Shown in pieces: positions 12,303 through 25,600 of a stretch of 64,000 nucleotides of DNA. The DNA lies in NCBI RefSeq assembly GCF_000003815.2, contig NC_049992.1, forward strand, positions 10,560,728 through 10,624,727, written 5' to 3'. The stretch is from Branchiostoma floridae. Its lineage: Eukaryota > Chordata > Leptocardii > Amphioxiformes > Branchiostomatidae. Made by a program: the position numbers and the translations under genes. The notes under the pieces are model-generated. The model did no database searches and had not been told where the DNA came from. It was given only the letters and a program-made list of their open reading frames with translations. Each line of letters opens with the position of its first letter. The first letter of the stretch is position 1.

Positions 12303-13504
12303 ACAGTCTTACAGTTATACAGAGACTAGACTTAGCATATTTTCATCCATGTTTGGCTGTATTATTCCAGCTGATGCAACCAACGGTCCACTTTGCAACA
12401 CAAAGCAAATGCCACATTGTACAACATTCACAGATCCATAAAATTTACAAACAATAGTACAAAACATAACAGGTTAAGCTGAATTACCATCATATCGTAG
12501 TTCTTATATGCAATACATTCAAACATTGTTACAGAGGGATGTTAATGTTTGGTTTAGAGTTCACAAGAGAGAAAATACAGCTGTGCTATATATTGCCTGG
12601 ATGCTAGAAGCTTCTGTTGACCAATGCGTATAGCCTAACAGACATGCATTATCAAACTATTAAACGTTCAACTTAGATCTTGATTTCTTAACTTCATCAT
12701 AGATGTATATACATTAGATGTTGTCCTAGACTTGACACATGATTCTTGTACCCTATTGGACCAGATTAAAACATTTAACTATATTGTAGTCATCTGCATA
12801 CTTTTAACAACATCAAAGACCATATATGGTTTACTCTTGAAATTTGAAAAAATAACTGTCTCCAAAAACCCCATTTAAGACAGTGAAATTTAAAAATTGA
12901 TAATATATTTTTGATTAGTAATTTGAATTCATTATTTACCAAGTGGCATTCCTGCAAATAAGATTCCTGCAACAATACCAGCAAAATACCACTTAAAATA
13001 ATTTCAAAATTAATACGCTTATCCGGTTGGCAATGATAACTTTTTTGTCAGATATCAACTTTAGCTGTCAGTCTGTCAATCTTATGGAATTTTTTTTGCC
13101 ACAAGAATAAAAAAAGCTTATTGTCTCAACAGCTGTGATGCTCTTCTTATGTCAACTTTTACTGGTCAAAATGACCAGTTGAAAAATGCCATGTTTCGGT
13201 GCTCATACGGGTTTGGTGTGGTTGGTTGTAGTAAATTCCCAGCAGAGTCCGAGCGACTGTTATGTTGGCTTCTTGGGCACAGGAGGTTCACGGAAGTTTT
13301 GCTGTGACAACCAAGAAATTGGGATCTTACTACTGTAACACTCCAACTCAAATTCACCAATGTGGAATTGAGAAGCATGGTAGTATTGTTTACATGCACA
13401 TCAGATCAAACTGCAAATCTGGGTTCTAGCCAGCGTCCGTCCTTCCGTCCTCTGACATAAGTTATGTAAAGATATAAAAATAAATGCCATAGAACCAAAC
13501 AGAG

Positions 13505-13620
13505 TCTACTAGCAAAATTTGCCCCTCAAAATGCAGGAAATAGCATTTCAGAGGTTCTAGATGTCAACATTTTCCAGGGGTAACATGCTCCTGGGCCCCC
13601 CTATAGGATCGTTGTGCCTT
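13505..13620. repeat. Interspersed repeat fragment after the ptpn11 stop codon
   Basis: The run AGCAAAATTTGCCCCTCAAA, then GCAGGAAATAGCATTTCAGA and a CCAGGG block, closely resembles the units repeated inside the element at 26042-27600. It lies in the probable 3' UTR of ptpn11. Confidence 0.55.
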
Positions 13621-13678
13621 TAGCTTCCACAGGATTTCCAAATTCATAATCCAGGGGACAGAAGTAAATTCAGGCTGG

Positions 13679-16600
13679 CTAGAACACTGCATAGTATTGA
13701 TACTGCACCTTTTCTCTCAGCTTCCCAACATTCTCGTACACTGGTTTCTCTGGCTCTGGAGTCCTGTAGGTACAAAGAAATGAAAAGCGCAATGACAAAA
13801 TTAGACTGCGCCACAAATGAAGTGAAATGGTGATTTTCATAGCCACTATGTATGCTTTGTATAGCCTCCAAGTTTTTTTCTTTTGTTTACACAGTTTAAC
13901 AACAATATTATATAGAAGTGTGTACCTTAAGTATTAAATGAAATACAAGCTGATTTAAGGCTTTCTTGAGTGTTCTTTAAGTGTATGGGTCTTGTTTATT
14001 TCCAAAGACTCAGAGGAATGAAAGAGAAAACCATGCACTACAGGGGAGTAAAGAGTAAAAACCTCTAATAATTTGTTGTTATCCTCAGTAAGTGATTTCT
14101 ACTATACTGACTGTGGGAGAGTCTTGGACTGTTCAGGTCTGGGTGCGGTTGGAGGTCCGGTTGAGACTGGTGGGATGGCTGGAGAAGTGGGGCCGGGCGG
14201 AGGTTTGACCAGTCGAGGGTCCATGCCTCCTGCATCTTCATTCGAGTACTTGATGTTCGTGTAGTCTCTTCCTGGAACTTTCTGTAAAGTAAAGTCAGTA
14301 AAAGTTGAATGCTTGATGCAAGGTGTCATTGATTTTTGTGTACCTGAGAGAATGTTAAGTTGCCATGGCTCATGTTCACAAACTTTAATGTAAGCGGATA
14401 GAAATATTCTGCCACATTTGAATGCATCAAATATTTGATTTTTTGCCCGCTGTATAATACTGGCATATGATTTGCACTTGCTTAGTTAGTGAGAGTGAGA
14501 GAAATTTCACAGCGGCAGCAATATGGAGACACTAAAAACAAGATCAGGACAGTAAGGCTTGAAATCAAAGAAATTACATTGTACATTGTATGAGGAAAAT
14601 CTGACTGTCTAGGTTGAAACGGTCTCCCCAAATCCATTATTTATTAGCAAGACCATCAACATCTTGAATTATGTTTAACCAAACATGATGATAAAGGTTT
14701 TTAAAAAAATGATACATATCTAAAGAATATAACATGGTTATTCCTGGGCATTCCTTATCATAACATGGTGCATTCCTTATCACCCTCAGTCCCAGGCCAG
14801 ATGATATGGAATATAGCATCACGGTGTTGCATCTTATTCATGTCATACCCAGGTAAGAAAACACTGATTTAATAGCCAAATTACTCATAAAAAGGATAAA
14901 AATTCAACGCATTGCTTCAACCTGCTGCAACAACTTAAAAAGAACATCAATTGAGGAAAATTTGAACAAAAGAATCACATTTCCTTGCAGTGGAGTGCGT
15001 TCTACTCAATCGATGGAAGCCTGTGTGATACAACTAAGAAGCCTGTGTGATACGGAAAATTATCACCCAGTCCAAAACACCCATATCGAGCGTTATTGTG
15101 GCCCAGGTATGACATAAAGTGAAAAACTGACCGTTTGTGCAGCTATTCTCTTGGACACTGTCTCGATGTGGTGCTGCACGGCCATGTACACAAACTTGTA
15201 CTGAGCCTCCGTCTGCACCATGCCTGACCGCTGTGTTCGCATGTGTTGGATGGTCTTCTGGATGTCAATCTCACAGTCCAGACCTGCAACAGTTACATTG
15301 TACTCAATACCTTTCTACAACGGTACCTTATTTTTACGAACAATGTACCTAGCTGACTTTGTTGTACTTTGAGTACTTTGTTGGTGAGCATGTGACTGTG
15401 TTAGCGTTCTACAGATCCTAGCATGCACATATGTATATCTAAAAGTCTGTGAGCATTGTGCACATTCAAGTTGTATAATATATACAACCATGTAGAAGCA
15501 TCTCCAAGCTTAAGAACGTACAACTTAAGGTGTGAAACTGTTCATCCACACTTCATGTATGCTAATGCGACTGTTTTGGGGCAGACTGTCACTAGACTAA
15601 CACAGCACCTTAATAGTTATTATCATTACGTCTGTAGGTCCAGCTGGGTTTAGAAAGGTTACACATCTTAGAATTACATCTGGTCTCAAGCTTTCAAATA
15701 AAAGACATGACACCATAACCTGAGTGCACTTCTGAGACTTTTCACTCCCAGATGCTTACATATAGCTGCCTAAAGCTAAAGTTACCCATACATCTGAACA
15801 AGGGTGTTAACTTCCTTGATCAGAAAATGCATTGGGCCCAGCGCCCATCTCCGCTTCAAAGCCCTGGGCCACACATAGGTGCAAGCACTACAGCAGGGGG
15901 CTTCCACTTGTAGTGTAGTGTGTTTAGCTTCCATACTCATCCTCCTAGCAGAGACCTGGCTACAGCATCCAGTCTTCCTTGGTGGTCTCCCATCCAAGTA
16001 CTGACTCGACTGCACGTTGCTTAACTTCCGAGATAAAAGGATCAGGAGTATTAAAGTGCCACGGCCATTGCCTCAATATAAGCGGCCTACTCACCAAATT
16101 TCTTGATCAGGTTGAGAATGATGTCAATGACGATGAATGTGCCAGTTCTCCCAATACCAGCACTAGATAAAATAAAGACATGGCAAAAGTTATTCATCAT
16201 ATGCAGCAGGGACTGGGGACCCATATTTCAGCACCAAGGACGTCACCCAAGGACAGATGGATGGACCTGCCGCCGGAAAGCCAACCCCAGAAAGTGTCAG
16301 TCAATGGGCTTGTGTTCACATAAGGATAAGACGTCTCAGATCTCCTGCTGGGCAGTTGTACATCCACCCTTGAGTTGGCGTATAACGAATCATAGAATAG
16401 CTGTTTCCCAATGCACAAAGTGAATAAACACGAAGGAAAAAGGCTTGTATGCCAAAGATGAATAACTTTGTCATAAATTGCTATTGAAGTGAGAACAGAC
16501 ATTTTCCGAAAGTGAATAGAGTCATTGAAATACATTTATTGACAAATATGTCAACAGGCTAGGATCGTCCAGACCATTTTCTGGTAATTACCATGTATAA

Positions 16601-19600
16601 ACATGCACACACAATGTATAAACATCCACATTACTTTATGCCAAAATAGAGCAACTTGTGATGTTTGCTAATGAAAGCATACTGTATTGTCACAGTGGTA
16701 GATTTTACCCATATATAAATGTGGATTCCAGAGTAATCTGGAAAATAGCAGGGCCTGTTTAACTGCCTTAATAATGGTAATTAGCTTACCTGCAATGTAC
16801 TACCATTGGTCCAACGTCTGGGATGTATTCCTGTTTGGTGTTGGTCTCGTGGAGAAAGTTTAGTACACAGCCGGGGTCCCCTGGGACCCCGTGATCAGGC
16901 CATGCCTTAAAATGGTAGTGGTAGATGGTGCGTGGGGGGTTGTTCTAAAAATAGACAATCACTACAAGGTAAGAAAACTGAAAATGGTTTTGATGTAGTT
17001 ATGTAGCTTAAATTCAGTGGGTTTATATTACCTGGTGATACTGTTTACTGATTTATAAACATGTTTTGCTGTCACTATTATATAGTACTTAAGGCACAAT
17101 ACATTTAGCAATGTCAATTTGAAATTTTGGTTCCCTGATTTAGAAAAAAACTAAAGGTCAACATAAAAAAATAGCTGAGAGCTGAATCTATATTGCTTGT
17201 TACCCTGACAGTTCTAGGGAGCGTATAATTACATGGGTTGAGTGGCACATAATAACAAGGTGATGTGGGGTTTTAACTCTTTTTAATCCATGAGACACTA
17301 CGTCTGACTCAGAGCCGGACCTCTCTCTGTCCCTGGCTATCCCTGAGTGACTCCCCCCCCTGCATCCCTAGGTCTATGTAGGTCATTTGTGGGCCAGACT
17401 AAGTATATACCCGTGAGCCCATCACACCTCATTAATTGTGATTATCATCATTGCATAGCATCATCATAGCTGAATATTATATTAAATATTGTTATTTTTT
17501 CCTTTTGAATCTTAAAATCCAGCTTATCCGGCTTAATAATGACCAAGCTATGCCATACCTCTCCCTCCTTTGTGACCTCGAGTTCCCTGAGGGTGTAGTC
17601 TGGGAAGTTGGTCTCGGACAGATGTCTGATGAGCAGGGTGCCGTACGACTTCTTGGTCCCCGGTTCAGGCCAGTACCTGGTACATTTGTTCTGTATGGGA
17701 GGAGGGAAATCTCACGATAACGTTCAGGCCAGTACCTGGTACATTTGTTCTGTATGGGAGGAGGGAAATCTCATGATAAGGTTCAGGCCAGTACCTGGTA
17801 CATTAATGTTCTGTATGGGAGGAGGGAAATCTCACAATAAGATTCAGGCCAGTACCTGGTACATTTGTTCTGTATGGGAGGAGGAAAATCTCATGATAAG
17901 GTTCAGGCCAGTACCTGGTACATTAATGTTCTGTATGGGAGGAGGGAAATGTCATGATAAGGTTCAGGCCAGTACCTGGTACATTTGTTCTGTATGGGAG
18001 GAGGGAAATCTCATGATAAGGTTCAGGCCAGTACCTGGTACATTAATGTTCTGTATGGAAGGAGGGAAATCTCATGATAAGGTTCAGGCCAGTACCTGGT
18101 ACATTAATGTTCTGTTTGGGAGGAGGGAAATGTCATGATAAGGTTCAGGCCAGTACCTGGTACATTCATGTTCTGTATGGGAGGAGGGAAATCTCATGAT
18201 AAGGTTCAGGCCAGTACCTGGTACATTTGTTCTGTATGGGAGGAGGGAAATCTCATGATAAGGTTCAGGCCAGTACCTGGTACATTAATGTTCTGTATGG
18301 GAGGAGGGAAATGTCATGATAAGGTTCAGGCCAGTACCTGGTACATTAATGTTCTGTATGGGAGGAGGGAAATGTCATGATAAGGTTCAGACCAGTACCT
18401 GGTACATTTGTTCTGTATGGGAGGAGGGAAATCTCATGATAAGGTTCAGGCCAGTACCTGGTACATTTGTTCTGTATGGGAGGAGGGAAATGTCATGATA
18501 AGGTTCAGACCAGTACCTGGTACATTTGTTCTGTATGGGAGGAGGGAAATGTCATTATAAGGTTCGACTACTTCATTTAGTAAACATGTAAATGTAACTT
18601 AGTAACATATTTATCAAACAAACCAAGTGTTTCTGTTCCTCCTGACATGCTACAATGTAGTATTTGTTGCTCATATTTTGATCATGACAAGAAAGAAGCA
18701 ACCAATCAGAACAAAGACTTTACCTTTCCCCTCTCTACCTCCTTGGTTGTCATGACGATGACCCTTGTGTTTTCCTGCCAGATCATCTTCCAGTAGTCGT
18801 TGACAGTCGCTGGGAGGCAGCCCTGTGTGGCAATGTACTGCTTCTTACGTTCACCATCCTCCCCATCCGGCTGTGGAGATATCATGGTGGGAATAGATCA
18901 GTTAAAGTCCCTGTCACACGTTCAGGACCTCCAAACAAAGAACAAAGGATAATGTGTACAGATAGGTACAATCATACATTATTTTGGTATCTCTTACAGA
19001 CCTCTCTGTATCTAAAAAAAATATCTATATACATGTAATGCTCTGCTAAGGCAAATGTTTCACTGAATTTCTGTCAACATATAACCTAGGCTGCCCCTAA
19101 ATTTTGTTGAAAATCATCGAGTACGAAACTTACCAGAACATAGTTGGCATTTATGTACTCTGCACAGGGGACATTGACGTCTATGTCCTTCAGTTTCACC
19201 CGAGTCTCATCAACTGGAGAAGATATCAATCAATTTCAGAGATACAGAACATATAGAGACAAATGTGCAATGTATGATCTGCATCATTTCACATTAAGCT
19301 GAAACCTGGCAAAGATATATATCGAAGAAAAAACATTATCAAATCTAAGAGGACAATTACAGTAATCACACAACTTTATTGAAAGTAGTAACACAATTAT
19401 GTAAACTTTGAAGTATCATAAACAAGGAACATCCTTTATCAAAATTACATTGGATTGGTACAGTGTTATTAGGTGAAGGAAGACTATAGAAAATTTGAAA
19501 TTATAGCAAATCTGACAAGTCTATTGTTGAGACTGAATTTCCATCATTAGCACCTACACGGCAGAATGTTCTTATATCTGTTCTTAGTCTTGTTCTCAGG

Positions 19601-22600
19601 TCGCGCCCCTTCCTTCCTGCTACGGGTGTCTGCTCGGCATTCCTGCTGCTGCAAAAACTACAGGGAGAACGTGGAGGATCAGAGAAATGCAGAAAAATAA
19701 ACTGCACATGTATGCTTTCTCCTAAATATAAAGTATAAGTGTTCAGTTGGATGTTTAGTCAATTTCAAGAAAATACTAATTACGGTAGACTGTAGAGGCC
19801 TGTTTAATTCCACACTCCATTTGCATTTCGTGCAATTATCCGTATGGTGCAACAAAGCAAAGTTATACAGCTGGACCTCATTGGTTCAGTACTTTGGGAT
19901 TCCGTGCAACAACAGAAGTGTGCAGTTTTCCATTGTGCAATTAAATGGCTTCTACGGTATAAAGAAAGTGCAGGTCTTTAAGTTAATCCTTAGTATCATT
20001 ATTTCAAAATCTTTCATGATCAAAGGAAAAAGAGTCTTAAACAATCAAAATTTTTGTTCTTGATCTTTACCAAATGACTGGGCCAAGGATTTTCTATGTT
20101 TGCTAAAGATTACCTCAAACTCCTCCCAGAAGCCTGCCTTCCCCTCGTGAACCGGGTTGTCCTTCTGTAGCTCCTTGACTCTGTCCTCGATGCTGGAGGC
20201 GTTGATTCTGGTGGCATTGAAGGGCTGAAGGACACAGCAACAAAGGGACGATAGTGTCACTGACAAAAGGTTGTGGATTCTACATGAAACATCTGTTTTC
20301 AAGATCATATCCAGTTTCTTGAGTAATTGCTATTTGGCAATTATCTTAATACCTGAAACGACGTAAAGGGGTGATAAATTCTAGATTGAACGACTTAACA
20401 GCAAGGATCGAAATTAATTTTCCAGAATATGTGTACTGGTGCATATAAGCTATAATTCAGTGTAAAAGAATTACAAATCTTAATGCCTCTCTTCAGAACT
20501 TCTATCTGGAATTCAACAAAAAAGCTAACTTAAAAATTTGTAACATGCAATATGACAAACCTTTTATTATTTTTGTCTGACTTTTGAACAGTTGTGATAC
20601 TTTTATGCACCTAAGCCCACACGAATTTCAAGGTGAAACAGGGCACAGTTACAGAGTTCAAAATTTGCTGTAAAGCTTCAATTTGGCATATTTGGGGTAC
20701 ACAAAAGTGCATAATTTACGCACCCAGTGGTTTCAGCCTTTAACAGTAATGTAGACTAATTCTACAAATACGTAGCATCCACAAGAACATTAATTCCTCT
20801 AGATCTACTGTGCAATATCATGCTTTTTTCTTTTTTGTTCTACATGTTGTTTTTGAAGGAAGCCCTACAAGCCAGAGATAAATAGGATAAGTGTAGTGAA
20901 CTACAATAAGAATAAGAATAGTGAACTTATACGTCTTGGTTTCACTACTGAGCCATCTTTTACTCTTTATTTTTTTGTTCCAACTGTTTTGTGAAAGATG
21001 TCAATCAAGACAGGCAGAAACATAGTTTAAAAGGTGTTAATTATAAGTCCAGGGCTGTCTCCATAACCCGTAATTCCATACTGGGATGGAAATTTGCTTG
21101 TTAGAACAGAAAATAATATTACCATATCCATCCCAAAAATGACTTGAAAGTGTTGAAAATGTATTTTCATATTAGGCTTAAAATGACATTTTACCAGGAA
21201 AATAAACAACATGGGCTCCCAAACAATGAGTGAGACGGAAAAAACTTTAAGATGGAGACAGCCCTGGATAAATTCCATATGATGATATACCTGTTTAAGA
21301 TGAACAACAGTCCCTGATGTCTCTACCATAGGGTTCTTCTTGTAGTGTTCCACCAGATCAGTCAGGCTGTCAAACTTCTCCCCCCCTCCAACATCATACT
21401 TCCCATCCTGGAGTTAAGCACAGCACAAAACAAGGGCACGGTGGTATATGTGCTTGCAATTAATACACAAAACCTGCAGTATGTCTTGATCTGATCTGTT
21501 GGTACAGCAGTGTGTTTACACATTGACATACACAAGGCATGCTGACCTGAGAATATGCCTTGTAGCTACATCCAATTTATGTTTTATGTACATTCTAAGG
21601 AAGATAAAATGTTACTGCAATAAATACCAGTACAAATTTCACTATCTGTTTTCATTGTGATTTTTCCAACATTTCTGAGCCAATGTATTTCAAACCACTT
21701 ACACATTCAAAAGGATTTTGACTGTACTGTAAACTCTACTACTTCTACACTGAACTACTGTTTGATGCTACTCAGCATAGAACTATTCAGAAATGTGAAA
21801 CATGTGGACAATCAGCAGTTATAAAATCCCAATTGTTGAATTTTCATGTTAAAATCTCACCCAACATAGCCTATAAAGCCATGACAGAATTTACTTCAAT
21901 TTCTAAACATTTCAATACAACGATGTAAGGCTTTGTATCATCTCAACAACAAACGCTTCATGACTTTTTCATTTTGTTACAAAAATAAACACGCGCAGCT
22001 TATACTTTTGATCCATTTGATGCATAATCAGTCTGACGGCAAGAAGTACCTTGAGTTTTTCAAATGAAAGAATTCATCAATATTGTTGAATGACGTGCTT
22101 CGTACGTAATACAACAATTAATCTCATACTAGTATGTATACACCAAAGGGACACATTTGCATAATGTCACGAAAACAAAGCTAAATCCATTGACTATTCA
22201 TCAGAAAAACACAAGCAGTTTAATGAAGCTAGGATGAAAATAACCTATTGAAAAGAACATGAATGCCTCAAAGTAACTTGTAACAAAGAAAATTGTATCA
22301 AAATCATTTATGGTGCAGCTATTTTTGCTGGTAACATTGCTTGCTTTTAAGTCATAAGTGCCAGAAATTTGAAATCCACTAAATTTTGAATAAGTCTCCA
22401 TAAGCACGATTTGTAAAATTTCACAGCACAGCAGAACTGTAACAATGTGAAATCTACAGTTTCCAATATGATACCCCTGACGTTAAAGAAATATCAATCT
22501 TGTGAGCAGTATTTCTATATGTACATTGTAACAACCAAACAATAGGAAAAAACTGAGATATCACCAGTGCATACACCACCTCTAGCCAGAAGAAGATCAC

Positions 22601-25600
22601 GTGTCCATGATATATAATGACCCTTTAGATTGTTAGAGGCATGCAGAAGAAATTGGCCATTGTTAAGGTTACATTCAACAGCAGGAGTTCTGAGTTGCCT
22701 TTTTTAAATGTTGGTATAGTACGTACATGAAAGAAATTATAAGATCGTCTAAAACTCTTAAAGTTTTAAAACCAACTTTTTCCAATTAGATCACGTTTTC
22801 TCAGCCATCTTATGTTTTCATGGTGCCAGGGAGTGGCCACAAGGTGTGGTTTTCAGACTAAGCAATTTGAAACTTCACATCTGTTGGAGACCAACACTGA
22901 AGGAATATGAATGCCTGTTGGAGACCCAACTCGTGCTTCTGCTACTGAATGCATGGTTACATAGTGGGGGTGAGTAAGGACCTGGCCCTTGGTATGTTAA
23001 TGAAATGGTATCTAATTGAACAGATACTCACATCCAATGCCGATAATTTCTGAAATGGACAAAGATTGAGTTACCACTGGTAGCACGCTAACTTTCTACA
23101 TCAGTAGGGCACAAGATCTAAACAAAATGATGGAATCTTTGGAAAAAAAAGAACAGATAGTTTTCTGAAAGGGAAATAAGGTTGATATCATAATAAAGGT
23201 GACAAGGAACAGTAACTGAACTATCAATTCCTGAAATAAGATCAAATGAAAGACTTGATTTGAAAACTTCCATCCTTGAACACAGCCCATGTTTGGGGGA
23301 TTGGGTATGGGAACCCTCCTTGAATGAACAAGAACTGCAGGAATCCATCCCTGCGGTGTCACCAAAAATGGAGGGGGGGGGGTGGAGTCAAAACAGCACA
23401 ACATGTCATCATTACATGCAAAACAAGGTTAGCATGCAAATTAGTGAACTTACCTGGTGCCTGATCATGACGTGAGTGATTTTGTCGTTGCAGCGCACAG
23501 ACAGCACGAAGTCGCCAGGCTTGGACTGACTCTCGCGCACCAGGAAGCTGCCGTTCTTGCCCTGCTCCATCATCAATCGCTCCGCCTCCTTCCCAGAGAT
23601 GTGGCCATGGAACCACCTGTGGCAAGATACTCCGTAAAAGTACAGTCAAAACTGCCCGAGAACACCACACATTTTTAGATACCAATTAAGTGTGGAAAGG
23701 TGTTCACTGTATAGACAGTATCCTTGTGTCAATGGGAATAATCCACTAAGGGACCAGCAACAAGTTGCCACATTGTCCTAGTGGTCCTTACCATATGTAG
23801 TACCCACAGCTACATAGAACTTGTATATGTAGTACCCACAGCTACATTGAACTTGTATATGTAGTACCCACAGCTACATTGAACTTGTATATGTAGTACC
23901 CACAGCTACATAGAACCTGAATATGTGGTACCCGGTGCTACATAGTCCTTGTATATGTAGTACCTATAGGTACATATAGAACTTCTCTCTTATAATTACT
24001 AGAGTCTTCTAGGCAAGGGCCTAATGGTCAAGCATTCTGTAACTGTTACAGTTACTAGTATGATCATCTTTAATAATTGTGATATGAAACATGAGCGTAA
24101 CAGTCAAATCAAAACCCTGACCTCTCAGTTGTTGGATCTGCAGAATTGAGAGGAAACTTCAGCTCGATGATTTCTCCGTTCTTCTCTCGGAGCTGGTTCT
24201 GATTCTGCGTGTAGTGTTCCACAAGTTCCGCCAGCGTGGCAAACTTCTCCCCGCCATAGAGGTCGTAGAAGTCGCCCGTGTTCTGGATCTTGATGTGTGT
24301 GACTTCACTCTGACGCCTGAAGTAGGTTCAGAAATATCAGATATAACTGTTATGTTTAACCATCATTCTGTTGCGTTTGTACCAGCTACTGTGCTGACAA
24401 AATATGTAAAAGAAATTGTGATTGCAGTCATTTTCTTTTTCTGAAACCTTGCCTTAAATTGTGCAATGGGATATTGATAATTGACCAGAATATAATTTGG
24501 GAAATGGAATTTTTATAGAAACTAGTGAAATCAATATGATATATAATATTAATAGTAGACAGTTTGCCAAATATGCCTGTTAATGTACAATGTAACAGTT
24601 ACCTGGCAATGGGATTATTTTTCTTAACATAACATGTCATTGGCTTTGTAATGAAAGTAAGCTTAAGGATCAACCGGTAGAAATTCCTACTTACTTTTAC
24701 AAATGGTAATTAGTTAACATGCAAGAATGATTTGAAAAATCTGGGATCATGGAGGTACATGTGTATGAGGTCTTAGAACTCTAGTTACACATTATTTGTT
24801 ACCTTACCTTACCTTACCTTAGCAAAGAAAAATTCACCTATTACACACTCAGACTACAATTACAGCTCAAAGAATGTGAAGCTGTCAAAGCTCTTCAACA
24901 ACCATTTATTCATGAACCCTGAAACCAACTGTAGACAGGCAAATCTTTATTTAGAAAATACTGCATGTATATAACAGAGCTATCAAATTATTATTCATGG
25001 ATGTTGCTGTGAAGTGCAGTTTTTCATAATGTAGTGTACAAAATATACTGTGTTTTCTTGATGATAACCAGGTGATTTTTAATTTCAGTGCAGAGGGGGT
25101 TTAGCTGCTACATTAACTTTGAATCAACACATAGAACTGAAAATACAAGATTCTGGTATTACTAAATACTGCAGGTTGTATAATCTCCAAGCAGATCCTA
25201 CGGTGCCATAAAATAGTATCAAAGCTGGCCAAGGAGTATAGCTGGTCAAAGGGAGTCAAACTGGCACCGGAGGGTTTGATACTATATTACGCCACCGTGG
25301 ATCTGCTTGGAGATTTACAATACAGGTTGTAGGCTGTGGGGCAGCGTGTTTGACTTACTTAGATATTACATAAAAGCACATACATGTAGTCCTCTAGCAC
25401 AGTCATTCAATACATGTCACATGTTTTGGAAAAATTACTTTATGAAATAAAGCCAAGTTATACAAACATACGTGTAGGGCTCCTCAACATTGTAAAAAAA
25501 GGAAATTAGCATTTTCTAACTTATTAAATTAGCAGTATCTTACTTGTTTTATTAATCAAATAAGTCTTGCATAAACGGATTATAAAGTTACAACAGAAAA

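Larger units (their letters stand above)
8193..13678. other. Gene-free AT-rich stretch, possibly the long ptpn11 3' UTR
   Basis: No exon-like similarity was found on either strand. It starts directly after the ptpn11 stop codon in the transcript sense. Minus-strand AATAAA motifs occur near 8349 and 8495, so a very long 3' UTR is possible but unproven. It contains a TA-flanked MITE (11066-11773), a large palindrome (11908-12302), a (TG)n run (about 10052-10078) and, at about 13505-13620, a copy of a repeat also found at 26.2-26.7 kb. Confidence 0.4.

Noticed and set aside
15965-16085. A functional 5S rRNA gene on the minus strand
   Set aside because: Only the middle and 3' part match well, with stem mismatches and a SINE body attached, so it is a 5S-derived SINE.
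17608-18498. Plus-strand open frames with repeating peptide motifs (VQASTWY, FRPVPGT)
   Set aside because: They run antisense through the 59/61-bp splice-site array and exist only because the unit lacks plus-strand stops in these frames. No start context, homologue or splice logic supports a protein.
17663-18562. CRISPR-like look of the regular array
   Set aside because: There are no unique spacers; units are contiguous near-identical repeats in a eukaryotic intron.
19558-19648. Suspected frameshift in the ptpn11 exon linking C-SH2 to the phosphatase domain
   Set aside because: Careful re-reading of the repeated GGAAGGAAGG stretch gives one open frame ([19 protein letters not shown]) in phase with both neighbours.
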